A DNA stretch of 64,000 nucleotides from Streptococcus thermophilus (GTDB lineage: Bacteria; Bacillota; Bacilli; Lactobacillales; Streptococcaceae), in the NCBI RefSeq assembly GCF_010120595.1, contig NZ_CP038020.1, forward strand, positions 682,001 through 746,000, read 5' to 3'. Each line of letters opens with the position of its first letter. Position 1 is the stretch's first letter. The notes under the pieces were generated by a model. The model saw nothing but the letters and a program-made list of their open reading frames with translations. It had not been told where the DNA came from and searched no databases. This document shows positions 18,540 to 26,770 of the stretch, piece after piece. The position numbers and the translations under genes were made by a program.

Positions 18540-19517
18540 ATGCATATTCCTGAAAATTATCTAAGCCCTATGACTTGTGCGGCAATGGGGGCAGTTATGT
18601 TGCCTATTTGGTATAAGGCTGTCAAGGAAGTGAAGGTAAAGGTTAACACTGATAAAAAAACGATTCCTATGTTGGGAATCGGGACTTCCTTGTCCTTCCT
18701 TATCATGATGTTTAATCTTCCAGCCCCAGGTGGAACGAGTGCCCATGCTGTTGGGGCAGTGCTAATTGCTATATTGTTAGGACCTTGGGCATCCTGTTTA
18801 GCAGTTAGTGTGGCTCTAGCTATGCAGGCTTTGCTATTTGGTGATGGTGGGATTTTGGCCTTTGGTGCGAATGCCTTTTGTATGGCTGTTGTCATGCCAT
18901 TTGTGGGTTATGCTGTTTATAAACTCTTGAATAAGTGGACAAAGAATAGGATAATTGCTAGCTTTTTTGGAGGTTATATTGGAATTGCAGTTGCGGCCCT
19001 GACTGTTGCGGTTTTACTAGGAATTCAACCGATTCTCTTTAAAGATAGCAGTGGTAATCCGCTTTACAATCCATACCCTTTGAGAGTGACGCTTCCAGTA
19101 ATGGGCTTGACTCACCTGCTTATCGGCTTGGTAGAAGGATTTTTCACAGCCGGTGTTCAAGAATTCATTGAACGTTTGAATATTGATAATACTCAGGAAA
19201 TAACGACTAAAAAACTACGTCCTTTATTGCTCTTTATCCTAGCCTTAATTATCCTAACGCCACTTGGTTTATTGGCGACGGGAACAGCTTTTGCAGAATG
19301 GGATGTCAAAGAGTTAGTAGAAAAATTGTCTCATTACCATGTGGAAGCCCAAGCGCCAAAAGGAATGTTGAATGGTTTTTCATTCAATGCCCTCTTCCCA
19401 AATTATAGTATCGCAGGCATTCCAGAAGTTTTGGGTTATATCCTGAGTGCTGCCTCTGCTGTTTTGATTTTCTTCATCCTCTATCGCTTGATTTTCGGTA
19501 GAAAGGTTGAAAAATGA
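18540..19517 (+). CDS. cbiM: Nickel/cobalt ECF transporter S component (CbiM/UreM)
   Basis: Membrane component that binds the transition metal; in this operon it should import Ni2+ for urease. The protein starts MHIPENYLSPMTCAAMG, where the N-terminal Met-His-Ile forms the known metal site of CbiM/NikM proteins. It has about eight membrane segments, including FLIMMFNLPAPGGTSAHAVG. The C-terminal 100 residues extend beyond plain CbiM and resemble a fused CbiN/NikN-like part (GTAFAEWDVKEL then two hydrophobic segments). The start is three bases after ureD, and the stop overlaps cbiQ. Confidence 0.93.
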   Translation: MHIPENYLSPMTCAAMGAVMLPIWYKAVKEVKVKVNTDKKTIPMLGIGTSLSFLIMMFNLPAPGGTSAHAVGAVLIAILLGPWASCLAVSVALAMQALLFGDGGILAFGANAFCMAVVMPFVGYAVYKLLNKWTKNRIIASFFGGYIGIAVAALTVAVLLGIQPILFKDSSGNPLYNPYPLRVTLPVMGLTHLLIGLVEGFFTAGVQEFIERLNIDNTQEITTKKLRPLLLFILALIILTPLGLLATGTAFAEWDVKELVEKLSHYHVEAQAPKGMLNGFSFNALFPNYSIAGIPEVLGYILSAASAVLIFFILYRLIFGRKVEK

Positions 19518-20293
19518 TTCTTCCAGATTGGATATCGGAAGAGCGCCCAGTAGTCACTAAAGTCGTTAGAAATAACTTTCTTATCCGGAATCGTCACCAT
19601 CTGGAAGCTCTTCTTCAAAAGTTTGAAACGCATCCTTTAAAAGTAGCATCAGTCTTTCATCCAACAGCTAAGGTTTTACTTCTCTTTTTCTTACTTGTTT
19701 CAGTGGGAATTAGCCGAAATCTCATAGTTTTGTGGATTGTAGCCTTGTTTTTAGGAGCTGGCGTGGCTTTTTTACCGTATTCTGTTTTAGTAAGAACTTT
19801 GAAAAAAACTGTAGTGTTGTTGATCTTCCCTTTAGTTCTTTATCTACCGCATCTCTTACTTAGCGGAGGTCAATCGCTCTTTCTTTTTAGACTTCCTTTG
19901 ATTGCCGTAGCCATTGCTTATTATTCAGAGACAAGTACAATAAGTGAGATGCTAGTGGCATTAAAAGGGTTGCATTTTCCTGATCTTGTTCTGCTCCAGT
20001 TAGATATCACCATAAAATATATCGATGTCTTTGGAAAACAATTAATGGATTTGCTCAAAGGGATTGAAGCACGAAGCTTTGGCGGCAACCATCGTTTCCG
20101 GATTGGAAGTAATATCTGGGGAATTTTATACCTTAAAGCTATACGCTATGGTGAGGAATTGACTCAAGCCATGGAAGCACGTTGCTTTGTTGGTGAGTAT
20201 GTCAAGTCATCACAGTCATTCACATGGAAGGACTGGCTGGCCTTGATAGGTCTAGTAGCAGTGATTTTAGGGCAGATTATGTTAGGAGGATGA
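19514..20293 (+). CDS. cbiQ: Nickel/cobalt ECF transporter T component (CbiQ/UreQ)
   Basis: Transmembrane coupling subunit linking the ATPase to CbiM. The 259 residues include an early soluble helix, four to five membrane segments and the EcfT/CbiQ coupling motifs, of which GIEARSFGG and QAMEARCFVG follow the A-R-(S/G/C)-F pattern that contacts ATPase grooves. It overlaps cbiM by four bases and ends one base before cbiO. Confidence 0.93.
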   Translation: MILPDWISEERPVVTKVVRNNFLIRNRHHLEALLQKFETHPLKVASVFHPTAKVLLLFFLLVSVGISRNLIVLWIVALFLGAGVAFLPYSVLVRTLKKTVVLLIFPLVLYLPHLLLSGGQSLFLFRLPLIAVAIAYYSETSTISEMLVALKGLHFPDLVLLQLDITIKYIDVFGKQLMDLLKGIEARSFGGNHRFRIGSNIWGILYLKAIRYGEELTQAMEARCFVGEYVKSSQSFTWKDWLALIGLVAVILGQIMLGG

Positions 20294-20294
20294 G

Positions 20295-21008
20295 ATGTTT
20301 CAATTGAAACAAGTGGCCTGTGCCTATGAACAAAAAAAGGTCTTTACTGGTCTTGATTTGGAGATTAGACAAGGACAATATGTGATGTTGATGGGGGAAA
20401 ATGGGACTGGGAAATCAAGTCTTATCAGTTTATTAACTGGCTTCAAGCAGGAAGAATCTGGTCGCATTCTTTTCTTAGGGAAGGACCTCAAAGAATGGCT
20501 GAAGGACAAACGTCAAAAACGAGATTTTTATAGTCGCCTCGGAATCCTCTTTCAGGATGTGGATAGTCAGTTATTTAATAGTACTGTCTATGATGAGATT
20601 GCTTTTGGTCCACGTCAGCTAGGTCTTACCGAAGAAGTGTCACAGCGCGTTCAAGACACGCTATCCCTGCTTAAAATTGAAGATTTAAGAGATCGCGTTC
20701 CCTATCAACTGTCTGGTGGAGAAAAGAAGAAAGTGGCTTTTGCCAGTATCATGGTAACTAATCCAGATGTGTATATTCTTGATGAACCCTTCAATAATCT
20801 TTCTAAAGAATATGAAGAATTTTTTAGGGAACTTCTACATGAGCTTCATTCAGCTGGGAAAACCATTATCATGTCTGCTCATCACTTTAAGCATCTTCAT
20901 CACGAAAAGGCTGATGTTCTTCTTTTTGAAGACGGCAAAGCTGATTTCTTTCCTGCCCAGGAAGTGCTCAGTAACCAGCAAGTAATTGAGCGTTTGTCAC
21001 ATTATTAA
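20295..21008 (+). CDS. cbiO: Nickel/cobalt ECF transporter ATPase (CbiO/UreO)
   Basis: ATPase driving nickel import together with CbiM and CbiQ. The 237-residue ABC domain has Walker A GENGTGKSS, Q-loop LFQDVDSQLF, signature LSGGEKKKVAF and Walker B VYILDEPFNNL, followed by the switch His in SAHHF. It is the last gene of the urease operon, and a strong terminator follows the stop by ten bases. Confidence 0.95.
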   Translation: MFQLKQVACAYEQKKVFTGLDLEIRQGQYVMLMGENGTGKSSLISLLTGFKQEESGRILFLGKDLKEWLKDKRQKRDFYSRLGILFQDVDSQLFNSTVYDEIAFGPRQLGLTEEVSQRVQDTLSLLKIEDLRDRVPYQLSGGEKKKVAFASIMVTNPDVYILDEPFNNLSKEYEEFFRELLHELHSAGKTIIMSAHHFKHLHHEKADVLLFEDGKADFFPAQEVLSNQQVIERLSHY

Positions 21009-21017
21009 TAAGGATAA

Positions 21018-21049
21018 GTAGGAAATCGTTCTAGGTTTCCTACTTTTTT
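21018..21049 (+). terminator. Terminator of the urease operon
   Basis: GTAGGAAA and TTTCCTAC pair around a ten-base loop and are followed by six T. The direct repeat carrying the lipoprotein gene begins at the end of this T-tract. Confidence 0.85.
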
Positions 21050-21075
21050 CTTTGTCAAACAATTGATATTTTTAG

Positions 21076-21096
21076 GTGATAGTATTTTCTTATCAC
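21076..21096 (+). promoter_or_regulatory. Inverted repeat upstream of lipoprotein gene copy 1
   Basis: GTGATA and TATCAC are separated by nine bases, about 75 bases before the start codon and upstream of an extended -10 element TGTTACAAT (21136-21144). The T-G-A-T-A half sites suggest a LysR-type regulator of sulfur or amino-acid uptake; the regulator is inferred. Confidence 0.4.
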
Positions 21097-21172
21097 TTTG
21101 ATTATGTTTAAGTATTAGTTAAGCTTAGTGAATTCTGTTACAATAAAAAAATCAATCTCAAAGGAGAGTATT

Positions 21173-22021
21173 ATGAAACTTAAAAAAATTCTTGGAATTA
21201 CGGGTGTAGCCATTGCTTCAGTGGCTTTGCTTGCTGCATGTTCATCTAAATCACCAAAAGAAGCATCTAAATCTTCAGGTGCTAAAGAAACAATTAACTT
21301 TGCCACTGTTGGGATAACAGCACCGTTCTCATATGAAGAAAACGGTGAATTGACTGGTTACGATGTGGAAGTGGCTAAAGCAGTCTTCAAAAACTCTGAC
21401 AAATATGAAGTGAAATTCCAAAAAACAGAATGGTCTTCAGTATTTACAGGTCTTGACTCAGCTAAATACCAAATGGCTGGGAACAATATCTCTTATTCAG
21501 AAGAACGTGCCCAAAAATATCTCTTCTCATATCCAATTGCTACCACACCAGCTGTTTTGACTGTTCCAAAAGATAGTAATATTAAGAAATATGATGATAT
21601 TGCTGGACACTCAACGCAGGTTGTTCAAGGAACATCGACAGTTACTCAATTGACAGAGTTTAATGATAAACATTCAGACAAGCCAGTTGAACTTAACTAC
21701 ACAAATGAAAATATTGAACAAATGTTGACAAATTTGAATGAAGGCAAATATGACTTCAAGATCTTTGAAGCACCAACTGTTAATGCAATCATCAAAAATA
21801 ATAAGTTGAGTAATTTGAAGACCATTGAACTTAAGTCTGATCAACAACCATACATCTACTTCTTGTTCGCAGATAACCAAAAAGATCTTCAAAAATTTGT
21901 AAACAAACGTTTGGAAGAACTCCAAAAAGATGGTACTTTGGCTAAGTTGGCTGAAAAATTCTTTGGAAACAAAGATTATATTCCAACTAAAGATGCTTTG
22001 AAAGTTCCAAGCAAAAAATAA
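21173..22021 (+). CDS. Amino-acid ABC transporter substrate-binding lipoprotein, copy 1 (cystine/polar type)
   Basis: An extracellular lipoprotein that captures an amino acid for an ABC importer. The 282-residue chain has a signal peptide with lipobox LLAAC (Cys23), a Ser/Lys-rich linker, then a class 3 binding fold with TVGITAPFSYEENGELTGYD-VEVAKAVF and NNISYSEERAQKYLFSYPI. It is close to the TcyA/TcyJ (cystine) type, but the substrate is not proven. The start at 21173 follows AAAGGAGAG; an upstream in-frame extension lacks a ribosome site. No permease or ATPase adjoins this copy. It differs from copy 2 at about ten residues (for example Ile instead of Thr in GITAPF, and Ala instead of Gly in YPIATT). 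Confidence 0.9.
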   Translation: MKLKKILGITGVAIASVALLAACSSKSPKEASKSSGAKETINFATVGITAPFSYEENGELTGYDVEVAKAVFKNSDKYEVKFQKTEWSSVFTGLDSAKYQMAGNNISYSEERAQKYLFSYPIATTPAVLTVPKDSNIKKYDDIAGHSTQVVQGTSTVTQLTEFNDKHSDKPVELNYTNENIEQMLTNLNEGKYDFKIFEAPTVNAIIKNNKLSNLKTIELKSDQQPYIYFLFADNQKDLQKFVNKRLEELQKDGTLAKLAEKFFGNKDYIPTKDALKVPSKK

Positions 22022-22026
22022 GAAAG

Positions 22027-22060
22027 TCTCTTTTGTCAACTGTAGTCGGTGACGAAAAGC
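22027..22060. mobile_element. Solo end of an ISL3-type insertion sequence (scar)
   Basis: The stretch CTTTTGTCAACTGTAGTCGG followed by TGACGAAAAGC matches the left end of the complete ISL3 element at 29581 (CTTTGTCAACTGTAGTGGG then TGACGAAAAGC) almost base for base, but no transposase follows. It starts exactly where repeat copy 1 ends, so it marks a recombination or deletion breakpoint. Confidence 0.75.
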
Positions 22061-22093
22061 CTTTGTTTATTATATGATAAATAAAAGAGGGAA

Positions 22094-22165
22094 ATGATGA
22101 AAAAGGTAAAATTTTTGCCAACTTTGAAAATTGCTTTTGAAATTCTTATTGTTGTGTGTGGATAA
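22094..22165 (+). CDS. SHP-like short hydrophobic pheromone precursor
   Basis: A 22-23 residue open frame with tandem ATG codons behind GAGGGAAA. The peptide has a basic start (MKKVKFLP), a hydrophobic middle and the C-terminus EILIVVCG. Basic head, hydrophobic core, then an acidic residue followed by Ile/Val-Gly near the end is the pattern of Rgg-controlled SHP pheromones such as EGIIVIVVG. A -10-like TATGAT lies at 22073-22078. No rgg receptor gene is adjacent, which is unusual because shp genes normally sit beside and diverge from rgg. It precedes the NRPS-like gene by about 45 bases. The mature form and activity are inferred. Confidence 0.75.
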   Translation: MMKKVKFLPTLKIAFEILIVVCG

Positions 22166-22210
22166 ATTATGAATGACAGTGCATAATCAATCAAATTAAG
22201 GAGAAGAGAA

Positions 22211-25102
22211 ATGACCATATTAAAAACTTTTAGTGATACGGTGAAACAATATCCTTCTAAAGTTGCTGTTATGTATAGCGGAGGAGAGTTTACTTTTCAA
22301 GAAGTAGATGTGATGTCTAATTTTATTGCTAAGCAGCTACTACTCAATAGCGATGAAGAGACTGTACCTTTTTATATAGAAAAAAATAAGTATGTTTTAC
22401 CAGTTGTTTTGGGGATAATGAAATCGGGTAAAATTCCGTTACCTATAACAAATAGTCTTGAGGTCAAAATATCATTAGAACGTATTAGCGAAGTTGTCTT
22501 TGACGTGTTGATAAGTGATAGGGATGTTAAACTTGAAAATCATTCAGTAACTCTTTTGCTCTTATCCAAAAAATTAGAAAGTTACAGTGAGTATCAAGAA
22601 GTAGCTACAACTAAAGAGAATGAAATTGCACATATTATCTGTACTTCTGGAACTACTGGGGTTCCTAAAAAAGTATTTTTAACTGATGATAACATAGATT
22701 GGCTTGTAAAAGAATTTTATAAAATTGTGAAGTTTACTTCCGAATCAAAATTTTTATTTACAACTCCCTATACTTTTGATGTTTCATTAACAGAGATTTT
22801 GGCACCTGTATATACGGGTGGTACTTTGGTTTGTTACGATGGTGGGATTCAGAATATTATTCGACTAGGAGAAACAATTGAGAAAAAGAAGATAACTCAT
22901 TTATCATTATCTCCGTCTTTTGCTGAAACTATTATTGATATTAGTGGGCCAGAAGTATTCCAGAATTTAAGAGCGTTGTGTCTAGCAGGTGAGACATTTC
23001 CTAGTTCATTAGCGAATAGGTTGAGAGGGCTTATTCAGCAAGGGTGTCGAGTATTTAATTTATATGGGCCTTCAGAAACAACAATTTATGCAACCTACTA
23101 TGAGTTGAAAGATAGAAAATATAATACTGTTCCAATTGGTAAGCCTTTGCCTGGGGTTCAACTAAAGATAGCTTCTCAAAAAGAGAATTCTAAGATGGCA
23201 GAACTTCTAATTGGTGGTAATGGAGTAACGGAAGGGTATAGACTACAACCCGAATTAAATAAAGCTAAGTTTAAGTTGATAGGTTCAAATAGGTACTATG
23301 TAACGGGGGACTACGTTTATTACCAAGGAGATAACTTGGTATTTAGTTCAAGAATAGATAGCCAAGTCCAAGTAAATGGTATTCGTATTGAATTAGATGA
23401 GGTAAAATCTATTGTAGATAAACTTAAATCAGTTAAATCATCACGAGTTGTTTTTTATAAGAAGAAACTTGTCGTATTTTATGAAGCCGATTTGAATATT
23501 AAAGAAGATATTATTAGAAGTTTACCTAGTTACTTAAATCCGACGGTAGTTAAAGTTGAGAGTTATTATCTCAATCAGAATAGAAAGTTGGATGTTCCAA
23601 AAATGCTTGAGATATATTATTATAAAAAACAAAGTCAACAAGGAGATGATGTTAGAAAAAATATTTTAGATGTACTATCTAAATTTGAAAGAGTTGATAT
23701 CACAGATTTGGATTCGTTAGAATTAGTTAGATTTTATTTAGAGATTGAGGATATCTTTGATATTGAAATTAAAGAAAATGATTTTTATAGGCTAAAGAGT
23801 GTAGATTCGATTGTGGACTATATTAGAAATAAATCATTTTTTCAAGAACGTTCAACTGAGCCAAACGATAGTTTTACTAAAGAACATGACTTGGTTAATT
23901 TAGAGTATAATCTCACAAAAATGAATTATCGTTATTTGAAAAATATTATTACTCCTAGCCCGACACAAAAGAGACTTTATAAAAACAATCAAAATCGTGT
24001 TATTGGTTTTAATTTAGCACTGGAAGAAGTGACTTATTTAGAATTGAATAAGCTGCACCATATTATTAAATATTTAAGCTATAAAATTGATATATTTAGA
24101 CTTGTTGTCGAAAAGGAGCAAACTCGATTTAGCATAGGTATTGTGAATGAAGGAGATTACTCACCTAATATTATTGTACTAAATAATTTACCAACAGAGT
24201 TAGAATTACAAGGAATATTAGATAATATAGAAGTGATTCCTATTCCAATTATTGTGGTGGGAACAAGAGATAAAAAAGTAAGATTTTATTTTCCATATCA
24301 TTCTATTGATGCATCATCATTAAATAAACTTGGAGATACAGTATATCAACTGTACGAAAAAAAGATAGTTATTGATGAAGTACCTAGTAGTTCACTGGTT
24401 GCTTTTTCGCAGTTTAAAAGGGAGGTGTTACAGAATGATGTCTCTGGGGATGTTCTTGCTAGATTGCCAAAGATAAAGCCTGCTATTGAGTTTGAGAAAT
24501 TAAATGATGAAGTTCAATGTTTTCAAGTTTCTTTACCAGAAGATATTAAAGGAGACGATGTATATCTTTTTACAATTTATGCTATCTCACAGTGTATTTT
24601 AAGCGACTATAATCTGTCTGCTATATCTGGGGGTCTATCTTTGGATTTTAGAGATTATGAACAGTTTGATGCGTATGACTTAATAGGAGACATTCACAAG
24701 AAAATTCCATTCCAAGTAAATCGAACTGAAACTTTTGAGGAGTTTAAAAACTCTCATTTCAAAATTTTGGAGATCTATCGTACAGGTATTGATTACTATG
24801 AAATTGCAATGTTAGGAAATGATATGAGTGCTAAAGAAGTGCAAGAACGATTAAATAATCTGTCTCTATCAATAAATTTCATTGGCGAAGCATTTAGGTT
24901 AAAAGATACTATTAATAATATAATTGATGTTGATTTTGATAAAAATTTTATTAATGTATTTGTACATGAGCGATTTGCATACGCAGTTATAAAATCTGAG
25001 TTATTGAGTAATAGTGTTTATGACTTAATGCATAAAGATAGCAAATTCGAGCTAAAAGTAATTGATAAAAAACGACTGGAAAATGAGGAGACAAACCGAT
25101 GA
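22211..25102 (+). CDS. NRPS-like protein: adenylation, carrier and degenerate condensation domains
   Basis: A 963-residue protein predicted to activate an amino acid with ATP and load it on its own carrier domain. Adenylation motifs are clear: ICTSGTTGVPKK (A3, about 143-154), FDVSLTEI (A4, about 189, with the Asp that holds the amino group), NLYGPSETTIYATYY (A5, about 283), YYVTGDY (A7) and NRKLDVPK (A10, about 457). A carrier domain follows with DLDSLELV, where Ser502 is the likely phosphopantetheine site. Residues 550-963 resemble a condensation domain (SPTQKRLY near 583), but its HHxxxDG motif reads YHSIDAS, so normal catalysis is doubtful. GGAG lies upstream. It overlaps the next gene by four bases. 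No thioesterase is present, and the product is unknown. Confidence 0.88.
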   Translation: MTILKTFSDTVKQYPSKVAVMYSGGEFTFQEVDVMSNFIAKQLLLNSDEETVPFYIEKNKYVLPVVLGIMKSGKIPLPITNSLEVKISLERISEVVFDVLISDRDVKLENHSVTLLLLSKKLESYSEYQEVATTKENEIAHIICTSGTTGVPKKVFLTDDNIDWLVKEFYKIVKFTSESKFLFTTPYTFDVSLTEILAPVYTGGTLVCYDGGIQNIIRLGETIEKKKITHLSLSPSFAETIIDISGPEVFQNLRALCLAGETFPSSLANRLRGLIQQGCRVFNLYGPSETTIYATYYELKDRKYNTVPIGKPLPGVQLKIASQKENSKMAELLIGGNGVTEGYRLQPELNKAKFKLIGSNRYYVTGDYVYYQGDNLVFSSRIDSQVQVNGIRIELDEVKSIVDKLKSVKSSRVVFYKKKLVVFYEADLNIKEDIIRSLPSYLNPTVVKVESYYLNQNRKLDVPKMLEIYYYKKQSQQGDDVRKNILDVLSKFERVDITDLDSLELVRFYLEIEDIFDIEIKENDFYRLKSVDSIVDYIRNKSFFQERSTEPNDSFTKEHDLVNLEYNLTKMNYRYLKNIITPSPTQKRLYKNNQNRVIGFNLALEEVTYLELNKLHHIIKYLSYKIDIFRLVVEKEQTRFSIGIVNEGDYSPNIIVLNNLPTELELQGILDNIEVIPIPIIVVGTRDKKVRFYFPYHSIDASSLNKLGDTVYQLYEKKIVIDEVPSSSLVAFSQFKREVLQNDVSGDVLARLPKIKPAIEFEKLNDEVQCFQVSLPEDIKGDDVYLFTIYAISQCILSDYNLSAISGGLSLDFRDYEQFDAYDLIGDIHKKIPFQVNRTETFEEFKNSHFKILEIYRTGIDYYEIAMLGNDMSAKEVQERLNNLSLSINFIGEAFRLKDTINNIIDVDFDKNFINVFVHERFAYAVIKSELLSNSVYDLMHKDSKFELKVIDKKRLENEETNR

Positions 25103-26745
25103 GTATTTATAAAGATATAGTAGAGGGGTACCAACTGAATAATATTCAGGAAAAGGATAAATTGAATAACGTTTTGGTACAGCTTAATGAAAAAGATGAT
25201 CAAGAGATGATAAATAGAAAGAATTTCATTGGGCATTTTACAGCATCAGCATTTGTTATTTCAAAAGATAACAGGCGTTTATTGATGGTTCACCATAATA
25301 TTTTAAAAAGATACCTACAGCCTGGGGGGCATATTGATAAAAATGATAGAAACCCGCTAGATGCAGCGAAACGTGAGCTGTTTGAGGAGACTGGGATAGA
25401 TTCTGAAATATTGACGTATCAATGTGCAGAACCATTGAATAGCTTGATACCTTTTAATGTTTCTGTGCATAAGATACCAGAAAATAAATTGAAGAATGAG
25501 CGTTCCCACTACCATTATGACTTGCAATATTTATTTTATATTGAAAATGAGGTTGATGTGAAAATTGACAGCAACGAATCGAGTTCCTATGAGTGGATTC
25601 AGCTAGATAATGTAAAGGACATGGACGGCTATAAGGAAATCATTAAGAAGATTGAAAAACTTGAAGCAGCTTCTCAAGAACGTTTTTTATCTAATATGCT
25701 GAAAGGTGCATCGTTTGAAGACATATCATGTATTACTGTACAACATATTATTTCAAGTACAATACCGATTATCATGACATTGCAAAAAATATTTGGGCAT
25801 CGTTTGTTAGTGTGTGCTAAACCAAACTCTGTTGATAAGATGGTATGGCACAAGCTAGAAAATATGGGGGTAAGATTAACATTAGCTTCAAGGGATGAAT
25901 ATTTTAATGTAGATTATCTGGGGATAAAGAGTAAAACAATTTTATTAGACATTGGTGGGTATTTTGCCTCAATTGCTCAGATTCCAAACTTACCTATCGA
26001 GTGTATCATTGAAGATACAGAAAATGGGATTCAAAAATATGAGAATGTTATTGATCAAATAGAATATCCGTTATTTTCTGTCGCTAGAAATCCCCTGAAG
26101 AAGAATGAGGATTACTTAGTTGGTGCGGATATTGTTTTTGGGACAGATTATATATTACATCAAAAAAATTTATTAATGCAATATATGCAAGTGGTTTGTA
26201 TTGGATATGGGAAAATCGGTTACGGCATCTGTACCAAATTAAGAGAACTTGGTATTAGACCGAAGGTGCTGGAAAAAGATAGCATGAGAACTATTCAAGC
26301 GGTACGTGATGGTTGCGACATTTTGCTAGAAAAAGATTTCAAGAATATTGATTTGATTTTTTGTGCGACCGGTTCAAAAAGTCTAGATATTTTAGATTTT
26401 CGCTCTATCAAAGATGGAACCTTCCTAGTCTCTGCAACATCTAGTGATGATGAATTTAATTATAGCTATTTATTGGATGAATATGAAGAAATAGTCGAAA
26501 CTTCATTAATCACTAGATATGAAAGTGAAGACAACTATTTCTATCTGTTAAATCAAGGAACACCAACTAATTTTGTAGTAAACTCCGCTTTGGGAAATTA
26601 TATTTTATTAGTCCAGGCAGCCATTCTATATACAGCTAAGAAGTTTATTGAAGATAGAGAAATGGCTATAGCTAAGCAAGTAAACACTCTTTCAGATGAG
26701 GATAACTATAATATTGCGAAGCAATGGTTAGAAGAGTTCTGCTAA
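25099..26745 (+). CDS. Nudix hydrolase fused to an S-adenosylhomocysteine hydrolase-like domain
   Basis: A 548-residue two-domain protein. Residues about 44-190 form a Nudix fold with LQPGGHID and the box end KRELFEETGI (about 91-100), which normally cleaves nucleoside diphosphate-linked compounds. Residues about 200-548 resemble the NAD-binding half of adenosylhomocysteinase: LLDIGGYFA, IIEDTENGIQKYE, the Rossmann motif CIGYGKIGYGICTKL (about 367-381) and FCATGSKSLDI align with the order of motifs in that family. Several SAH-hydrolase catalytic positions are not clearly kept. It overlaps the NRPS-like gene by four bases, so the two are translationally coupled and probably act in one pathway. 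I know of no characterised protein with this fusion. Confidence 0.8.
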   Translation: MSIYKDIVEGYQLNNIQEKDKLNNVLVQLNEKDDQEMINRKNFIGHFTASAFVISKDNRRLLMVHHNILKRYLQPGGHIDKNDRNPLDAAKRELFEETGIDSEILTYQCAEPLNSLIPFNVSVHKIPENKLKNERSHYHYDLQYLFYIENEVDVKIDSNESSSYEWIQLDNVKDMDGYKEIIKKIEKLEAASQERFLSNMLKGASFEDISCITVQHIISSTIPIIMTLQKIFGHRLLVCAKPNSVDKMVWHKLENMGVRLTLASRDEYFNVDYLGIKSKTILLDIGGYFASIAQIPNLPIECIIEDTENGIQKYENVIDQIEYPLFSVARNPLKKNEDYLVGADIVFGTDYILHQKNLLMQYMQVVCIGYGKIGYGICTKLRELGIRPKVLEKDSMRTIQAVRDGCDILLEKDFKNIDLIFCATGSKSLDILDFRSIKDGTFLVSATSSDDEFNYSYLLDEYEEIVETSLITRYESEDNYFYLLNQGTPTNFVVNSALGNYILLVQAAILYTAKKFIEDREMAIAKQVNTLSDEDNYNIAKQWLEEFC

Positions 26746-26770
26746 TGAACAAATATCTGAGGAGTTTATT

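Larger units (their letters stand above)
21049..22026. repeat. Direct repeat copy 1 (about 980 bp, lipoprotein gene plus promoter)
   Basis: The segment from TCTTTGTCAAACAATTG to GAAAG after the gene stop recurs at 28561-29539. By eye the two copies differ at only about ten amino-acid positions and in one inserted base upstream of the gene. They lie in direct orientation about 7.5 kb apart and flank the NRPS-like island. Confidence 0.92.
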
